Below are positions 36,023 through 44,215 of a stretch of DNA of 48,455 nucleotides, piece by piece (position 1 is the stretch's first letter; the number at the start of each line of letters is the position of its first letter). The DNA comes from Sphingomonas sp. (GTDB lineage: Bacteria; Pseudomonadota; Alphaproteobacteria; Sphingomonadales; Sphingomonadaceae). The stretch spans positions 1 through 48,455 of the forward strand of contig NZ_JAIERS010000016.1 in NCBI RefSeq assembly GCF_019746665.1, in the 5' to 3' direction. Position numbers and translations under genes: made by a program. The notes beneath the pieces were generated by a model. That model was not told where the DNA came from. It ran no database searches and worked only from the letters and a program-made list of their open reading frames with translations.

Positions 36023-37354
36023 TCAGATCCTGATATCGAAGCGCGCGCCCACGCTGCCGTTGCTCGCTTCGATCGTGCCGTTATGCGCGAGCACGATCTG
36101 CCGCGCGAGGCTGAGGCCGATGCCGGTGCCCTGCGGCTTCGTGGTGAAGAAGGGCAGGAACAGGTCCGCCAGCACCGCCTCGGGGATGCCGGGGCCATTG
36201 TCGGTCACGGTGATCCGGTCGCGCTGATGGCCGGCGGCGATGTCCAGCGCCAGTGCGATTTCGTGGTCGTCCCCCCGCGCGGCGGCGGCTTCGGCGCCGT
36301 TGCGCAGCAGGTTGATCAGCACCTGCGCGAGCAGATCGGGATCGGCGTTCAGCGTGAGGTCGGCGGGGGAGACGCTCACCGCCAGCCGGGTGCGCGGCGG
36401 CGGCCAGTCGGCGGCGAACAGCCGTGCGATCTCATCGGCGAAGGGCTGCGCGGCGAAGCGCTGGCGGTGGATGTCGGGCGGCCGGCTGACGAGGCGATAG
36501 CTGCGCACGAACCCCATCACCCCGTCCGCCCGCCGCGCGAGCGTCGCCACCGCCGCGCGCGCATCGGCGGCCGCCGCCGGATCGTCCTCCGCCAGCAGCG
36601 CCGCCGCCGAATGGGCGAGCGAGGTGATCGGGGTGAGCGAATTCATGATCTCATGCGTCAGCACGCGAACAAGATCGCTCTGCGCGGCGATCTCGGCGGC
36701 GTTGAGCGCGGCCTGCACCGGTTCGATGGTGACGATGCGGGTCGCCCCCTCGGGCCGGGCGAGCGTCGCGCTGTTCACCATCGCCCGCTGCGCGCCGTCG
36801 GGCAGGTTGAGCAGTACCAGCTGCCGCCCGCTCGTGCCGCGCTGCTCGAGCTGTTGGGCAAGCCCTGAACTCACCCGCGCGAACTGGGCCAGATCATGCG
36901 CCGGCAGATGCGCGAAGAGATGGCGCGCGGCGGTGTTGGCGAGGGTGACATGCCCGGCCGGATCGACCGTGAGGATCGGCACCGGCACCTGTTCGATCAT
37001 CGCTTCGTAAAAGGTGAGCACCTCGCCCTGGCGCCCGCGTTCGGCGCGCAGCTGGGTGATCGCGTGGGACAGTGCCGTGCCGAGCCGATCGAACCCGCTT
37101 CCTTGGCGCGTCCCTGAAAAGGCGGCGGAGAGATCGCCGAAGCGCACGCTGTCGATGAAGCGGGCAAGCTCTCGGTTCGTGCGGCTGACATGCTGCCACA
37201 GCAGGAAGCCCGCGAGCAGTGTCGCCGCCGCGAGCGTCGCGCGGGTGGCGGGCAGGCCAGGGGCGGCGATGCTGAACGCGAGCGCGGTCGCGCAGCCGGT
37301 GAACAGCGCCAGCCAGGCGATCAGCCGCAGCGCGAACCAGCCCTTAAAGGCCAT
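36023..37354 (-). CDS. NtrY/NtrB-type sensor histidine kinase, intramembrane-sensing architecture
   Basis: This 443-residue kinase has two membrane helices (about residues 8-30 and 40-56) joined by only about nine residues, with no real periplasmic sensor. That architecture is shared with intramembrane-sensing kinases such as BceS. A HAMP-like linker and a PAS domain (about 112-215; PVPILTVDPAGHVTLANTAA) precede the dimerisation domain with H234 in VLTHEIMNSLTPITSLA. HATPase motifs are NLLRNGAEAAA, DNGPGIP and GTGIGLSLAR. The ATG overlaps the upstream regulator by 11 bases, so the two are one operon. Confidence 0.9.
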   Translation of the reverse strand: MAFKGWFALRLIAWLALFTGCATALAFSIAAPGLPATRATLAAATLLAGFLLWQHVSRTNRELARFIDSVRFGDLSAAFSGTRQGSGFDRLGTALSHAITQLRAERGRQGEVLTFYEAMIEQVPVPILTVDPAGHVTLANTAARHLFAHLPAHDLAQFARVSSGLAQQLEQRGTSGRQLVLLNLPDGAQRAMVNSATLARPEGATRIVTIEPVQAALNAAEIAAQSDLVRVLTHEIMNSLTPITSLAHSAAALLAEDDPAAAADARAAVATLARRADGVMGFVRSYRLVSRPPDIHRQRFAAQPFADEIARLFAADWPPPRTRLAVSVSPADLTLNADPDLLAQVLINLLRNGAEAAAARGDDHEIALALDIAAGHQRDRITVTDNGPGIPEAVLADLFLPFFTTKPQGTGIGLSLARQIVLAHNGTIEASNGSVGARFDIRI

Positions 37355-38753
37355 GGCGCTCCATCCGGCGATAGAGCGCGGCGCGCGTCAGCCCCAGCGC
37401 CTGGGCGGCGCGCGAGATGTTGTAGCTGTGCAGCTTCAACGCGCGTTCGATCATCTGCCGCTCCGCGCGATCGAGGTTTAGATCGTCGCTGCCGTCGTCG
37501 AGCGCCGCCGGCGCGTGCGGCGGCGCCGGGGGCGGGGCGACGCGGATCACCGGGGGCGGCGCCGCACTCGCGGTCAGCGCAAAATCGTCGAGCGTGAAGG
37601 CGGCCTCGGTCGCCAGGATCGTCGCGCGCTCGGCGGCGTGGCGCAGCGCGCGGACATTGCCGGGCCAGTCGTGCCGCGTCAGCACCGCCATCACCGCCTC
37701 GGGCACCGCGCGGCGCGGACGATCATATTTGGCGGCATAATGATCGAGGAAATGATCGAGCAGGATCGGCACATCCTCGGGCCGATCGCGCAACGCGGGC
37801 AGGCGGATCTCCACGGTGTTCAGGCGGAACAGGAGATCCTGGCGGAAGCGGTTCTCGTCGGCGAGCTGGGCGGGGCTCAGGTTGGTCGCGGCGACGACCC
37901 GCACGTCGACACCGCGCGGGGCGTTGGCGCCGACGGGCGTTACCTTGCGCTGTTCGAGCGCGGTGAGCAGCTTGGGCTGGAGATAGAGCGGCAGATTGCC
38001 GACCTCGTCCAGGAACAGCGTGCCGCCATTCGCCGACTCGATCCGCCCGACGCGGTCGGCGCGGGCATCGGTGAAGGCGCCCTTCACATGGCCGAACAGC
38101 TCGCTGTCGAACAGGTTTTCGGCGACCGCCCCCAGATCGACCGACACCAAGGGCCGCTCGGCGCGGCGTGACAGGCGGTGCAGCTCACGCGCGACCAGTT
38201 CCTTGCCGGTGCCATTCTCGCCCAGCACCAGCACATTGGCGTCGGTGGGGGCGGCGCGGGCGATGATCGAGTGGACCCGCGCCATCAGCGGCGATTGGCC
38301 GATCAGCGGCGATCCCGCCGCCGCCCGCGGGGTGTCCAGCGCCGCCGGGGCGTTGTTCGCCTGCGAGTGGCGCAGCCTCGCCGCGGTGCGTACCGAGGTG
38401 ACGAGCGCATCGTTGCTCCACGGCTTGGAGACGAAGTCGATCGCGCCGCGCTTCATCGCCTCGACCGCGATCTGCACGCCGCCATGCGCGGTGATCATCA
38501 CCACCGCGGCGTGCGGATCGCGCTTTAGGAGCCGGTCGAGCCAAACGAACCCCTCGCGCCCGTCGGTCGCGCCGCGGGTGAAGTTGGCGTCGAGCAGGAT
38601 CACGTCGGGGGCGCGATCGGCGCTGGCGGCGAAGCCCTGTTCGGGGGAACCGAAGGTCATCACCTCGGCGAATAGGGCGCGCAACGCGAGCCGTGCGGCG
38701 AGCTGGATGTCGACATCATCGTCGATCACCAGACAACGATCGAACTCCGCCAT
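37344..38753 (-). CDS. NtrC-family sigma-54-dependent response regulator with GAFTDA variant
   Basis: This 469-residue regulator has a receiver domain (DDD at 11-13, phospho-acceptor D55 in VILLDANFTR), then an AAA+ domain and a Fis-type helix-turn-helix (SYNISRAAQALGLTRAALYR). The AAA+ domain carries Walker A GENGTGKE at 178-185 and Walker B GGTLFLDEVGN. The sigma-54-contact loop reads GAFTDA at 225-230 instead of GAFTGA. The frame is open to 38954, but the receiver starts at the ATG at 38753. A sigma-54 promoter and two dyads in the divergent intergenic region suggest it activates the peptide-exporter operon. Confidence 0.92.
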   Translation of the reverse strand: MAEFDRCLVIDDDVDIQLAARLALRALFAEVMTFGSPEQGFAASADRAPDVILLDANFTRGATDGREGFVWLDRLLKRDPHAAVVMITAHGGVQIAVEAMKRGAIDFVSKPWSNDALVTSVRTAARLRHSQANNAPAALDTPRAAAGSPLIGQSPLMARVHSIIARAAPTDANVLVLGENGTGKELVARELHRLSRRAERPLVSVDLGAVAENLFDSELFGHVKGAFTDARADRVGRIESANGGTLFLDEVGNLPLYLQPKLLTALEQRKVTPVGANAPRGVDVRVVAATNLSPAQLADENRFRQDLLFRLNTVEIRLPALRDRPEDVPILLDHFLDHYAAKYDRPRRAVPEAVMAVLTRHDWPGNVRALRHAAERATILATEAAFTLDDFALTASAAPPPVIRVAPPPAPPHAPAALDDGSDDLNLDRAERQMIERALKLHSYNISRAAQALGLTRAALYRRMERHGL

Positions 38754-38887
38754 CAGCGATGCCGCTCCGGGGCCACGCACTGGGCCGGGGTTGCGCCGTC
38801 GATCATCGCTTTCTCCCTTCAGAACCAGCCAACGCGCACCATGCCAAGCGGCGTTCGCGGCCCGGGTGGGCGGAAACGTACAACAGC

Positions 38888-38903
38888 TGTTCGAATTCGG
38901 ACA
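38888..38903. promoter_or_regulatory. Upstream dyad 1 (candidate enhancer site)
   Basis: TGTTCGAATTCGGACA is a 16-bp palindrome broken at a single pair. Its centre lies about 109 bases upstream of the predicted sigma-54 transcript start at 39005, a normal distance for an NtrC-type activator site. It shares the half-sites TGTTC and GGACA with the second dyad. Confidence 0.6.
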
Positions 38904-38925
38904 ATCGGGTGACCGATAAATTTCG

Positions 38926-38938
38926 CTGTTCTGGACAG
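38926..38938. promoter_or_regulatory. Upstream dyad 2 (candidate enhancer site)
   Basis: CTGTTCTGGACAG is a 13-bp dyad with TGTTC and GGACA half-sites, as in dyad 1 but with a shorter spacer. Its centre lies about 73 bases upstream of the predicted transcript start. Confidence 0.5.
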
Positions 38939-38978
38939 TGAAATAATAAAACAAAGCAAAATCAGGCGCTTACAAGTT

Positions 38979-38994
38979 TGGCACGGCATCTGCA
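38979..38994 (+). promoter_or_regulatory. Sigma-54 promoter of the peptide-exporter operon
   Basis: TGGCACGGCATCTGCA matches TGGCAC-N5-TTGCW with one change (C for the first T of TTGC) and exact GG-GC spacing. The predicted start near 39005 gives a 38-base leader before the first small peptide gene at 39043. An NtrC-family regulator is encoded divergently. Confidence 0.85.
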
Positions 38995-39042
38995 ATGCTG
39001 TTGGCATCCGGCAACCACGCTGGACCGCCACGGAGACCCGCC

Positions 39043-39177
39043 ATGACCAAGACCCTCACCAGCCGCCTGCAAGCCGCCACCTTCGCCCTGGTTTTCGGCC
39101 TGACCCTGATGACCGCCGCGACCACCACCCAGGACCAGCCCGCTTTCGCCCGCACCGTCGCCGCCGTCTCGCTCTGA
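39043..39177 (+). CDS. Small predicted secreted peptide 1
   Basis: The 44-residue product starts MTKTLTSRLQAATFALVFG, has a hydrophobic core to about residue 27, and ends TTTQDQPAFARTVAAVSL. An AFA motif before RTVAAVSL is a plausible signal-peptidase site, which would release an octapeptide; cleavage nearer TAA is also possible. GGAG lies seven bases before the ATG. I recognise no family. It is 76% identical by eye to the next gene. An upstream in-frame ATG at 38995 lies before the predicted transcript start and is not used. Confidence 0.7.
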   Translation: MTKTLTSRLQAATFALVFGLTLMTAATTTQDQPAFARTVAAVSL

Positions 39178-39204
39178 TCCTCTCGCTCCCCAAGGAGACC
39201 CGCC

Positions 39205-39336
39205 ATGACCAAGACCTTCGCCCGCCTGCAAGCCGCCACCTTCGCCCTGGTTTTCGGCCTGACCCTGATGACCGCCGCGACCACGACCCAGAGCCAGCCC
39301 GCTTTCGCCCGCACCGCCGCCGCCGTCACGCTCTAA
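39205..39336 (+). CDS. Small predicted secreted peptide 2 (tandem paralogue of peptide 1)
   Basis: The 43-residue product shares the block LQAATFALVFGLTLMTAATT with peptide 1 and ends QSQPAFARTAAAVTL. The ribosome binding site AAGGAGACCCGCC and the first codons are also duplicated, so the gene arose by tandem duplication with its leader. Differences cluster at the N-terminal basic region and in the last eight residues (RTAAAVTL versus RTVAAVSL). No known family is recognised. Confidence 0.7.
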   Translation: MTKTFARLQAATFALVFGLTLMTAATTTQSQPAFARTAAAVTL

Positions 39337-39362
39337 CCCCAGCTTTCGCAAGGATCGCCGCC

Positions 39363-39491
39363 ATGACCCGCACCAGCCGCCTGCTCGCGCTCTGCACCGC
39401 CCTTCTCGCCACACTGCTTCTGGTCGACGCGACCACCGCCCGCGCCGACAACGCCATGGTGAGCGTCAACGCCGCGAGCATCCGCGCCTGA
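39363..39491 (+). CDS. Small predicted secreted peptide 3 (diverged)
   Basis: The 42-residue product starts MTRTSRLLALCTALLATLLL and has a clear signal-peptidase site in TTARA before DNAMVSVNAASIRA. It is not closely similar to peptides 1 and 2, but shares size, an N-terminal MT(K/R)T, a hydrophobic core and an Ala-rich tail. AAGGATCGCCGCC precedes the ATG in the same arrangement. It lies 27 bases upstream of the adaptor gene. Confidence 0.65.
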   Translation: MTRTSRLLALCTALLATLLLVDATTARADNAMVSVNAASIRA

Positions 39492-39517
39492 TCCTGCCCC
39501 CAAGGAGCCGCCATACC

Positions 39518-40822
39518 ATGACCGTGACCGCGATCGACCGAGAGCTTCGACCCCACGCCAGTGGCGCCGGTATGGACCGGGTGATTACCCGCCGCCGGCT
39601 GCCGCGCTGGGTGCTCGCGAGCGCCGGGGCGATCGGGATCGGTGGCGCGGCGCTGGGCCTCTACGCGGTTGCCCCGCGCGCCGACAGTCAGCAGGTCGAG
39701 CGCGCCAAGCTCCAGATTTCGCCGGTCACCTCCGGCATTTTCGAGGATTTCCTGCCGCTGCGCGCGCGCGTGACGCCGCTCGTCACCGTCTATCTCGATT
39801 CGGTCGAGGGCGGGCGCGTCGAGAAGGTGCTGGTGGAAGACGGCGCGACCGTCGCCAAGGGCCAGCTGCTCGCGGTGCTTTCCAATCCCGAATTGCAATT
39901 GTCGTTCCTCGCGCGCCAGACCGAGGTGACGCAGCAGCTCAACTCGATGCGCAGCCAGGAACTCGCGCTCGAACAGAGCCGGTTGCGCAACGCGCGCGAC
40001 CTCGCCGAGGCCGATCTCGGCCTGCAGCGCGCCGAACGCGACCTCGATCGCCAGGCGCCGCTCGCCCAGCGCGGCTTCATCGCCGGCCGAGCGTTCGACG
40101 AAACGCGCGACAATCTTGGCTATCAGCGCCGCCGCCGCGCGCTGATCGCGCAGACGATGGCGAGCGACGATCGGCTCCAGACCAGCCAGCTCGCCGAGCT
40201 GCGCCGCGCCGCCGGCTCGATCCAGGCGAGCCTCGCTTATGCCCGCGCGAGTCTGGAGGGGTTGAACCTGCGCGCGCCGGTGGCGGGCACGCTTTCGTCC
40301 TTCTCGATCCAGGTCGGCCAGTCGATGGGGCGGAGCGAACGGCTCGGCCAGATCGACAGCCCCGGGCGCAACAAGCTGATCGCCGATGTCGATGAATTCT
40401 ATCTGGGCCGGGTCCAGCTCGGCCAGCACGGCACCGTTTCGATCAACGGCCGCGACGTGGGCGTGCGCGTCACCAAGCTCTATCCGCAGGTTAAGAACGG
40501 CCAGTTCCAGATCGACCTGCAATTCGACGCCGCCGAACCCGCCGGGCTCCAGCGCGGCCAGACACTGCAGGCCAAGGTGACTCTGGGCGACGCCAAGCCC
40601 GCGCGGCTGATCCCCAACGGCGCTTTTTACAACGATACCGGCGGCAACTGGGTGTTCGTCGTCACCGCCGATGGCGGCGCGGCGGTGAAGCGCGCGGTGC
40701 GGCTCGGCCGGCGCAACGCCGATTACATCGAAGTGCTCGACGGGCTCGACCCCGGCGAGCGCGTGCTCACCTCGCCCTATACCGGCTTCGCGGACAAGAA
40801 CCGGCTCGATCTCTCCAACTAA
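39518..40822 (+). CDS. Periplasmic adaptor (HlyD/MacA-family membrane fusion protein)
   Basis: This 434-residue protein has an N-terminal membrane anchor (VLASAGAIGIGGAALGLYAV), a lipoyl half-motif (VEKVLVEDGATVAKGQLLAV), a coiled-coil hairpin about 125-235 (RNARDLAEADLGLQRAERDL) and a second lipoyl half (LRAPVAGTLSSFSIQVGQSM). The beta-barrel and membrane-proximal domains complete the protein. It would link the inner-membrane ABC permease to an outer-membrane channel; no TolC gene lies in the window. AAGGAG lies ten bases before the ATG. Confidence 0.9.
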   Translation: MTVTAIDRELRPHASGAGMDRVITRRRLPRWVLASAGAIGIGGAALGLYAVAPRADSQQVERAKLQISPVTSGIFEDFLPLRARVTPLVTVYLDSVEGGRVEKVLVEDGATVAKGQLLAVLSNPELQLSFLARQTEVTQQLNSMRSQELALEQSRLRNARDLAEADLGLQRAERDLDRQAPLAQRGFIAGRAFDETRDNLGYQRRRRALIAQTMASDDRLQTSQLAELRRAAGSIQASLAYARASLEGLNLRAPVAGTLSSFSIQVGQSMGRSERLGQIDSPGRNKLIADVDEFYLGRVQLGQHGTVSINGRDVGVRVTKLYPQVKNGQFQIDLQFDAAEPAGLQRGQTLQAKVTLGDAKPARLIPNGAFYNDTGGNWVFVVTADGGAAVKRAVRLGRRNADYIEVLDGLDPGERVLTSPYTGFADKNRLDLSN

Positions 40823-40847
40823 TCCTTCAGCAGAGGAACCTACGCGC

Positions 40848-41528
40848 ATGATCACGCTTCACGGCATCGCCAAATCATACCGAACCGATACGGTGGAAAC
40901 GCTCGCGCTGGGGGCGATCGATCTCGAGATCGCGCAGGGCGAATTCCTGGCGATCATGGGGCCGTCGGGCTGCGGCAAATCGACACTGCTCAACCTGCTG
41001 GGGATGCTCGATAGCCCCAGCGAAGGCTCCTATCGGTTCGACGGGCGCGAGATCGCGACGCTCTCCGAGGCGCAGCTCGCCGATGTCCGCAAGCGCAACA
41101 TCGGCTTCATCTTCCAGAGCTTCAATCTGGTCGACGAGCTGACGGTGGAGGAGAATATCGCGCTCGCCCTGCTGTATCACGGCATCCCTGCGCGTGAGCG
41201 CCAGGAACGGGTGGCGGCGGCGATGGACCGCGTGGGCATCGGCCACCGCGCCAAGCACCGGCCCAACCAGCTTTCGGGCGGGCAGCAACAGCGCGTCGCG
41301 GTCGCCCGCGCGGTCGTCGCCGAGCCGCGGCTGATCCTGGCCGACGAGCCGACCGGCAATCTCGACACCCAGCATGGCGAGGATGTGATGCGGATGCTGC
41401 GCGCGCTCAACGCCGATGGCGCGACGATCGTGATGGTCACCCACTCACCGAGCCATGCCGATTATGCCAGCCGGGTGATCCAGATGCTCGACGGTCACAT
41501 CGTCACCGCGCACCTGCTCGCCGCCTGA
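40848..41528 (+). CDS. ABC transporter ATP-binding protein (MacB/LolD type)
   Basis: This 226-residue ATPase has Walker [11 protein letters not shown]-loop [17 protein letters not shown], signature [19 protein letters not shown], Walker [13 protein letters not shown] and the H-loop [11 protein letters not shown]. The DEPTGNLDT pattern and length fit the LolD/MacB/YbbA group, which works with FtsX-type permeases. It is 25 bp after the adaptor and 29 bp before the permease. Confidence 0.96.
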   Translation: MITLHGIAKSYRTDTVETLALGAIDLEIAQGEFLAIMGPSGCGKSTLLNLLGMLDSPSEGSYRFDGREIATLSEAQLADVRKRNIGFIFQSFNLVDELTVEENIALALLYHGIPARERQERVAAAMDRVGIGHRAKHRPNQLSGGQQQRVAVARAVVAEPRLILADEPTGNLDTQHGEDVMRMLRALNADGATIVMVTHSPSHADYASRVIQMLDGHIVTAHLLAA

Positions 41529-41557
41529 TCCGCCGCCCTTCGCTTGGGAGACCGACC

Positions 41558-44056
41558 ATGTTCACCCATTACGCCACGGTGGCCGCGCGCGCGATCGCCA
41601 AGAACCCGTTCTACGCGCTGATCAACATTGGTGGCCTCGCGGTCGCCATCGCCGCGTGCCTGCTGATCGCGACCTATGTGCGGTTCGAAACCAGCTATGA
41701 TCGCTGGATGCCGCACCATGACGAGATCGTGCAGGTGCAGAATTACTTCCGCGATCCGACGACCGGCGATCATTATGATGTCCAAGGGTCGCCATTCATC
41801 GCGCGGCGCGCGATCGCCAAGGACTTTCCGCAAGTCTTGAGTTCGGTGTGGATCGGCTGGACCAACGCCAACCGGATTCGCGACGGCCGCGCCGAGAACG
41901 TGGAGAATTTCCATTTCGTCGATGGCGATCTGCTCGGCACTTTCCCGCTGGCGATGCGGCGCGGCGATGCCCATGCGCTCGATCGGATCGGGCAGGTGAT
42001 CCTGAGCGAGGCCGAGGCGATCAAGCAATTCGGCGGCACCGATGTGATCGGCAAGACCATCACCCTGTCCGACGGGGGTATCGTCAAGGATTATCAGGTC
42101 ACCGGCGTGTTCGCCGATCTGCCCAAGAACAGCGCGCTCGATTTCCGGATGCTCGCGCGCTTCGACGCGGTGGCGCATTTCGCCAAGACGACGCCGGGCC
42201 AGACCAGTAACTGGGGCTGGCGGTCCGGCCTGAATTTCTTCCGCCTGAAGCCGGGGAGCGACGTGGCGGCGATGAACGCCGCGCTGCCCGCGTGGAAGCA
42301 GCGCAACATCACCGGCAATGCCGACGAACTGCGGATGTCGCGCGACTATACGACCTATGCGTTCGTGCCGCTGGCCGACGTTCATCTCAGCCGGCCGCGC
42401 GGCTCGGGGCTTACGCCGGGCAATGACTGGCGCAGCATCATCACCTTGGCGGTGGTCGCGCTGCTGGTGCTGGCGATGGCGTGCATCAACTTCACCAATC
42501 TGGCGACCGCGCAGGCCGGCGGGCGGGCGCGCGAAGTGGCGCTGCGCAAGGTGCTGGGTGCCCGGCGCGGCCAGCTGATCGCGCAGTTCCTGGGCGAGTC
42601 GTTGATGATCGCCGGCGTCGCGACGCTGCTGGGCCTGGCCATCGCCGAGCTCGCCATGCCGTGGTTCGCGCGCTTCATGCGCGTGCCGCTGACGCTGAGT
42701 TATCTCGGCGCGAACGGCGTGCTGCTGCCGGCGGTGGCTTTGGTGCTGCTGGTCGGGCTGCTCGGCGGGCTCTATCCGGCCTTCTACCTCTCGCGCTTCC
42801 AGCCGGCGCGCATCCTGAAGGCCAATAAATCGGCCGCCGAAACCGAGGGATCGGGGCGGTTGCGCACCGCGCTGGTGATCGTGCAATTCGCCGTCTCGAT
42901 CGGGCTGATCGCCTGCACCGCGATCGTCTATTCGCAGATCGTCTATCTGCGCTCGCTCGATCCCGGCTTCACCCGCGAAGGGCTGATGCAGCTGGAAGGG
43001 ATTGGCGACCCCGCGCTCGACACGGTGTCGGACACGCTGGTCGATCAGATCGCCCATCTGCCCGGCGTCACCGCTGTCGGTCGAACGGGGATCGGCCTCA
43101 ACACCGGCAATACCTCGACCAGCACGGTGTTCCTTGGTGGCGGTTCGACGCCGATCACGCTCGGCACCTATAATGTCGATTCCGGCTATTTCCGCACGCT
43201 GGGCGTGCCGCTGCTCGCCGGGCGCTCGTTCGATCCGACGCGCGTCGCCGACGATACGACCATGCCGCGCGACACTCCGGAGCGGGAGGTCTATGCCAGG
43301 CTGCGCCAGGGCTTCCCGGTGGTGCTGAACGAATCCGCGTTGAAGCGTTTGGGCATCGCCTCGCCGCGGGCCGCGATCGGCCAGCAGCTGACGTCGCCGA
43401 TCGACGCGGCGCAGGGCGGCGGCGTGATCCGCCAGACGATCGTCGGCGTGGTCGGCGATGCGCGGCAGCGCGGCCCGAATGCCGAGGTCGAGCCGATCGT
43501 CTATGCGATGGATCGCCACGCGCCCTTCTGGCTGCTGGTGCGCTATTCGGGCGATCCGGTCGCGATCCGGGGGCGCATCGAAACCTTGTGGAAGCGCCTG
43601 GCGCCGCAGGTTCCGTTCGACGCCGATCTGGCCGAGGACATCGACGCGCGCAGCTACCACGTGGACAATGCCCGTGGCCAGATGTTCGCCGCCGCCTCCT
43701 TGCTCGCGGTCGCGATCGGGTGCCTGGGGCTGTTCGCGCTCGCCTCGTTCACGGCGGCGCGGCGGACCAAGGAGATCGGCATCCGCAAGGTGCTCGGCGC
43801 GCGGACAAGCGATATCGTCCGCCTGCTGATCTGGCAGTTCACGCGGCCCGTGCTCGCCGCCAACCTGATCGCCTGGCCGCTCGCCTGGTGGGTGATGCGC
43901 GATTGGCTGAACAGCTTTCCGGCGCGGATCACGCTCTCGCCGCTGCCGTTCCTGGCGGCCGGTACGCTCGCGCTGCTGATCGCGGTGGCGACGATCACCG
44001 GCCAGGCGGTGCGGGTGGCGCGCGCCAAGCCGATCAAGGCGCTGCGCTACGAATGA
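41558..44056 (+). CDS. FtsX-type ABC transporter permease (double MacB-like core)
   Basis: This 832-residue permease has two repeated units. Each has a large extracytoplasmic domain and FtsX-type helices: VALLVLAMACINFTNLATAQ with REVALRKVLGARRGQLIAQF, then LLAVAIGCLGLFALASFTAA with KEIGIRKVLGARTSDIVRL. An N-terminal helix (ALINIGGLAVAIAACLLIATY) precedes the first MacB-like periplasmic domain. This is the layout of permeases that act on substrates in the periplasm or membrane rather than moving them from the cytosol. It ends the operon; a hairpin follows at 44066. Confidence 0.94.
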   Translation: MFTHYATVAARAIAKNPFYALINIGGLAVAIAACLLIATYVRFETSYDRWMPHHDEIVQVQNYFRDPTTGDHYDVQGSPFIARRAIAKDFPQVLSSVWIGWTNANRIRDGRAENVENFHFVDGDLLGTFPLAMRRGDAHALDRIGQVILSEAEAIKQFGGTDVIGKTITLSDGGIVKDYQVTGVFADLPKNSALDFRMLARFDAVAHFAKTTPGQTSNWGWRSGLNFFRLKPGSDVAAMNAALPAWKQRNITGNADELRMSRDYTTYAFVPLADVHLSRPRGSGLTPGNDWRSIITLAVVALLVLAMACINFTNLATAQAGGRAREVALRKVLGARRGQLIAQFLGESLMIAGVATLLGLAIAELAMPWFARFMRVPLTLSYLGANGVLLPAVALVLLVGLLGGLYPAFYLSRFQPARILKANKSAAETEGSGRLRTALVIVQFAVSIGLIACTAIVYSQIVYLRSLDPGFTREGLMQLEGIGDPALDTVSDTLVDQIAHLPGVTAVGRTGIGLNTGNTSTSTVFLGGGSTPITLGTYNVDSGYFRTLGVPLLAGRSFDPTRVADDTTMPRDTPEREVYARLRQGFPVVLNESALKRLGIASPRAAIGQQLTSPIDAAQGGGVIRQTIVGVVGDARQRGPNAEVEPIVYAMDRHAPFWLLVRYSGDPVAIRGRIETLWKRLAPQVPFDADLAEDIDARSYHVDNARGQMFAAASLLAVAIGCLGLFALASFTAARRTKEIGIRKVLGARTSDIVRLLIWQFTRPVLAANLIAWPLAWWVMRDWLNSFPARITLSPLPFLAAGTLALLIAVATITGQAVRVARAKPIKALRYE

Positions 44057-44065
44057 GGGGAGGGG

Positions 44066-44095
44066 GAGGCGATCGCGACATGGCGCGGTCGCCTC
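44066..44095 (+). terminator. Hairpin after the exporter operon
   Basis: GAGGCGATCGCG (44066-44077) pairs with CGCGGTCGCCTC (44084-44095) over 12 pairs, one of them G-U, with a six-base loop. It begins ten bases after the permease stop. No clear T run follows, so the terminator call is moderate. Confidence 0.5.
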
Positions 44096-44215
44096 TCCAT
44101 CTATTCCATCATGGCATAAGGGTTATTGCCACGCGCGGTCTGCCGCTTGTTACGGGAATGGCGCATCTCAGGGCCACGGCATCGAGCCGGCCCATCGAGA
44201 ACGAGGATTTCCGCC

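Noticed and set aside
38816..38832. Minus-strand sigma-54 promoter for the regulator-kinase operon
   Set aside because: A TGGCAT-type element is present on the minus strand, but the -12 GC is not at the correct spacing.
41495..43660. A 721-residue open frame antisense to the FtsX permease
   Set aside because: Composition is typical of a shadow frame (Asp/Arg/His-rich), without a ribosome binding site or known motif.
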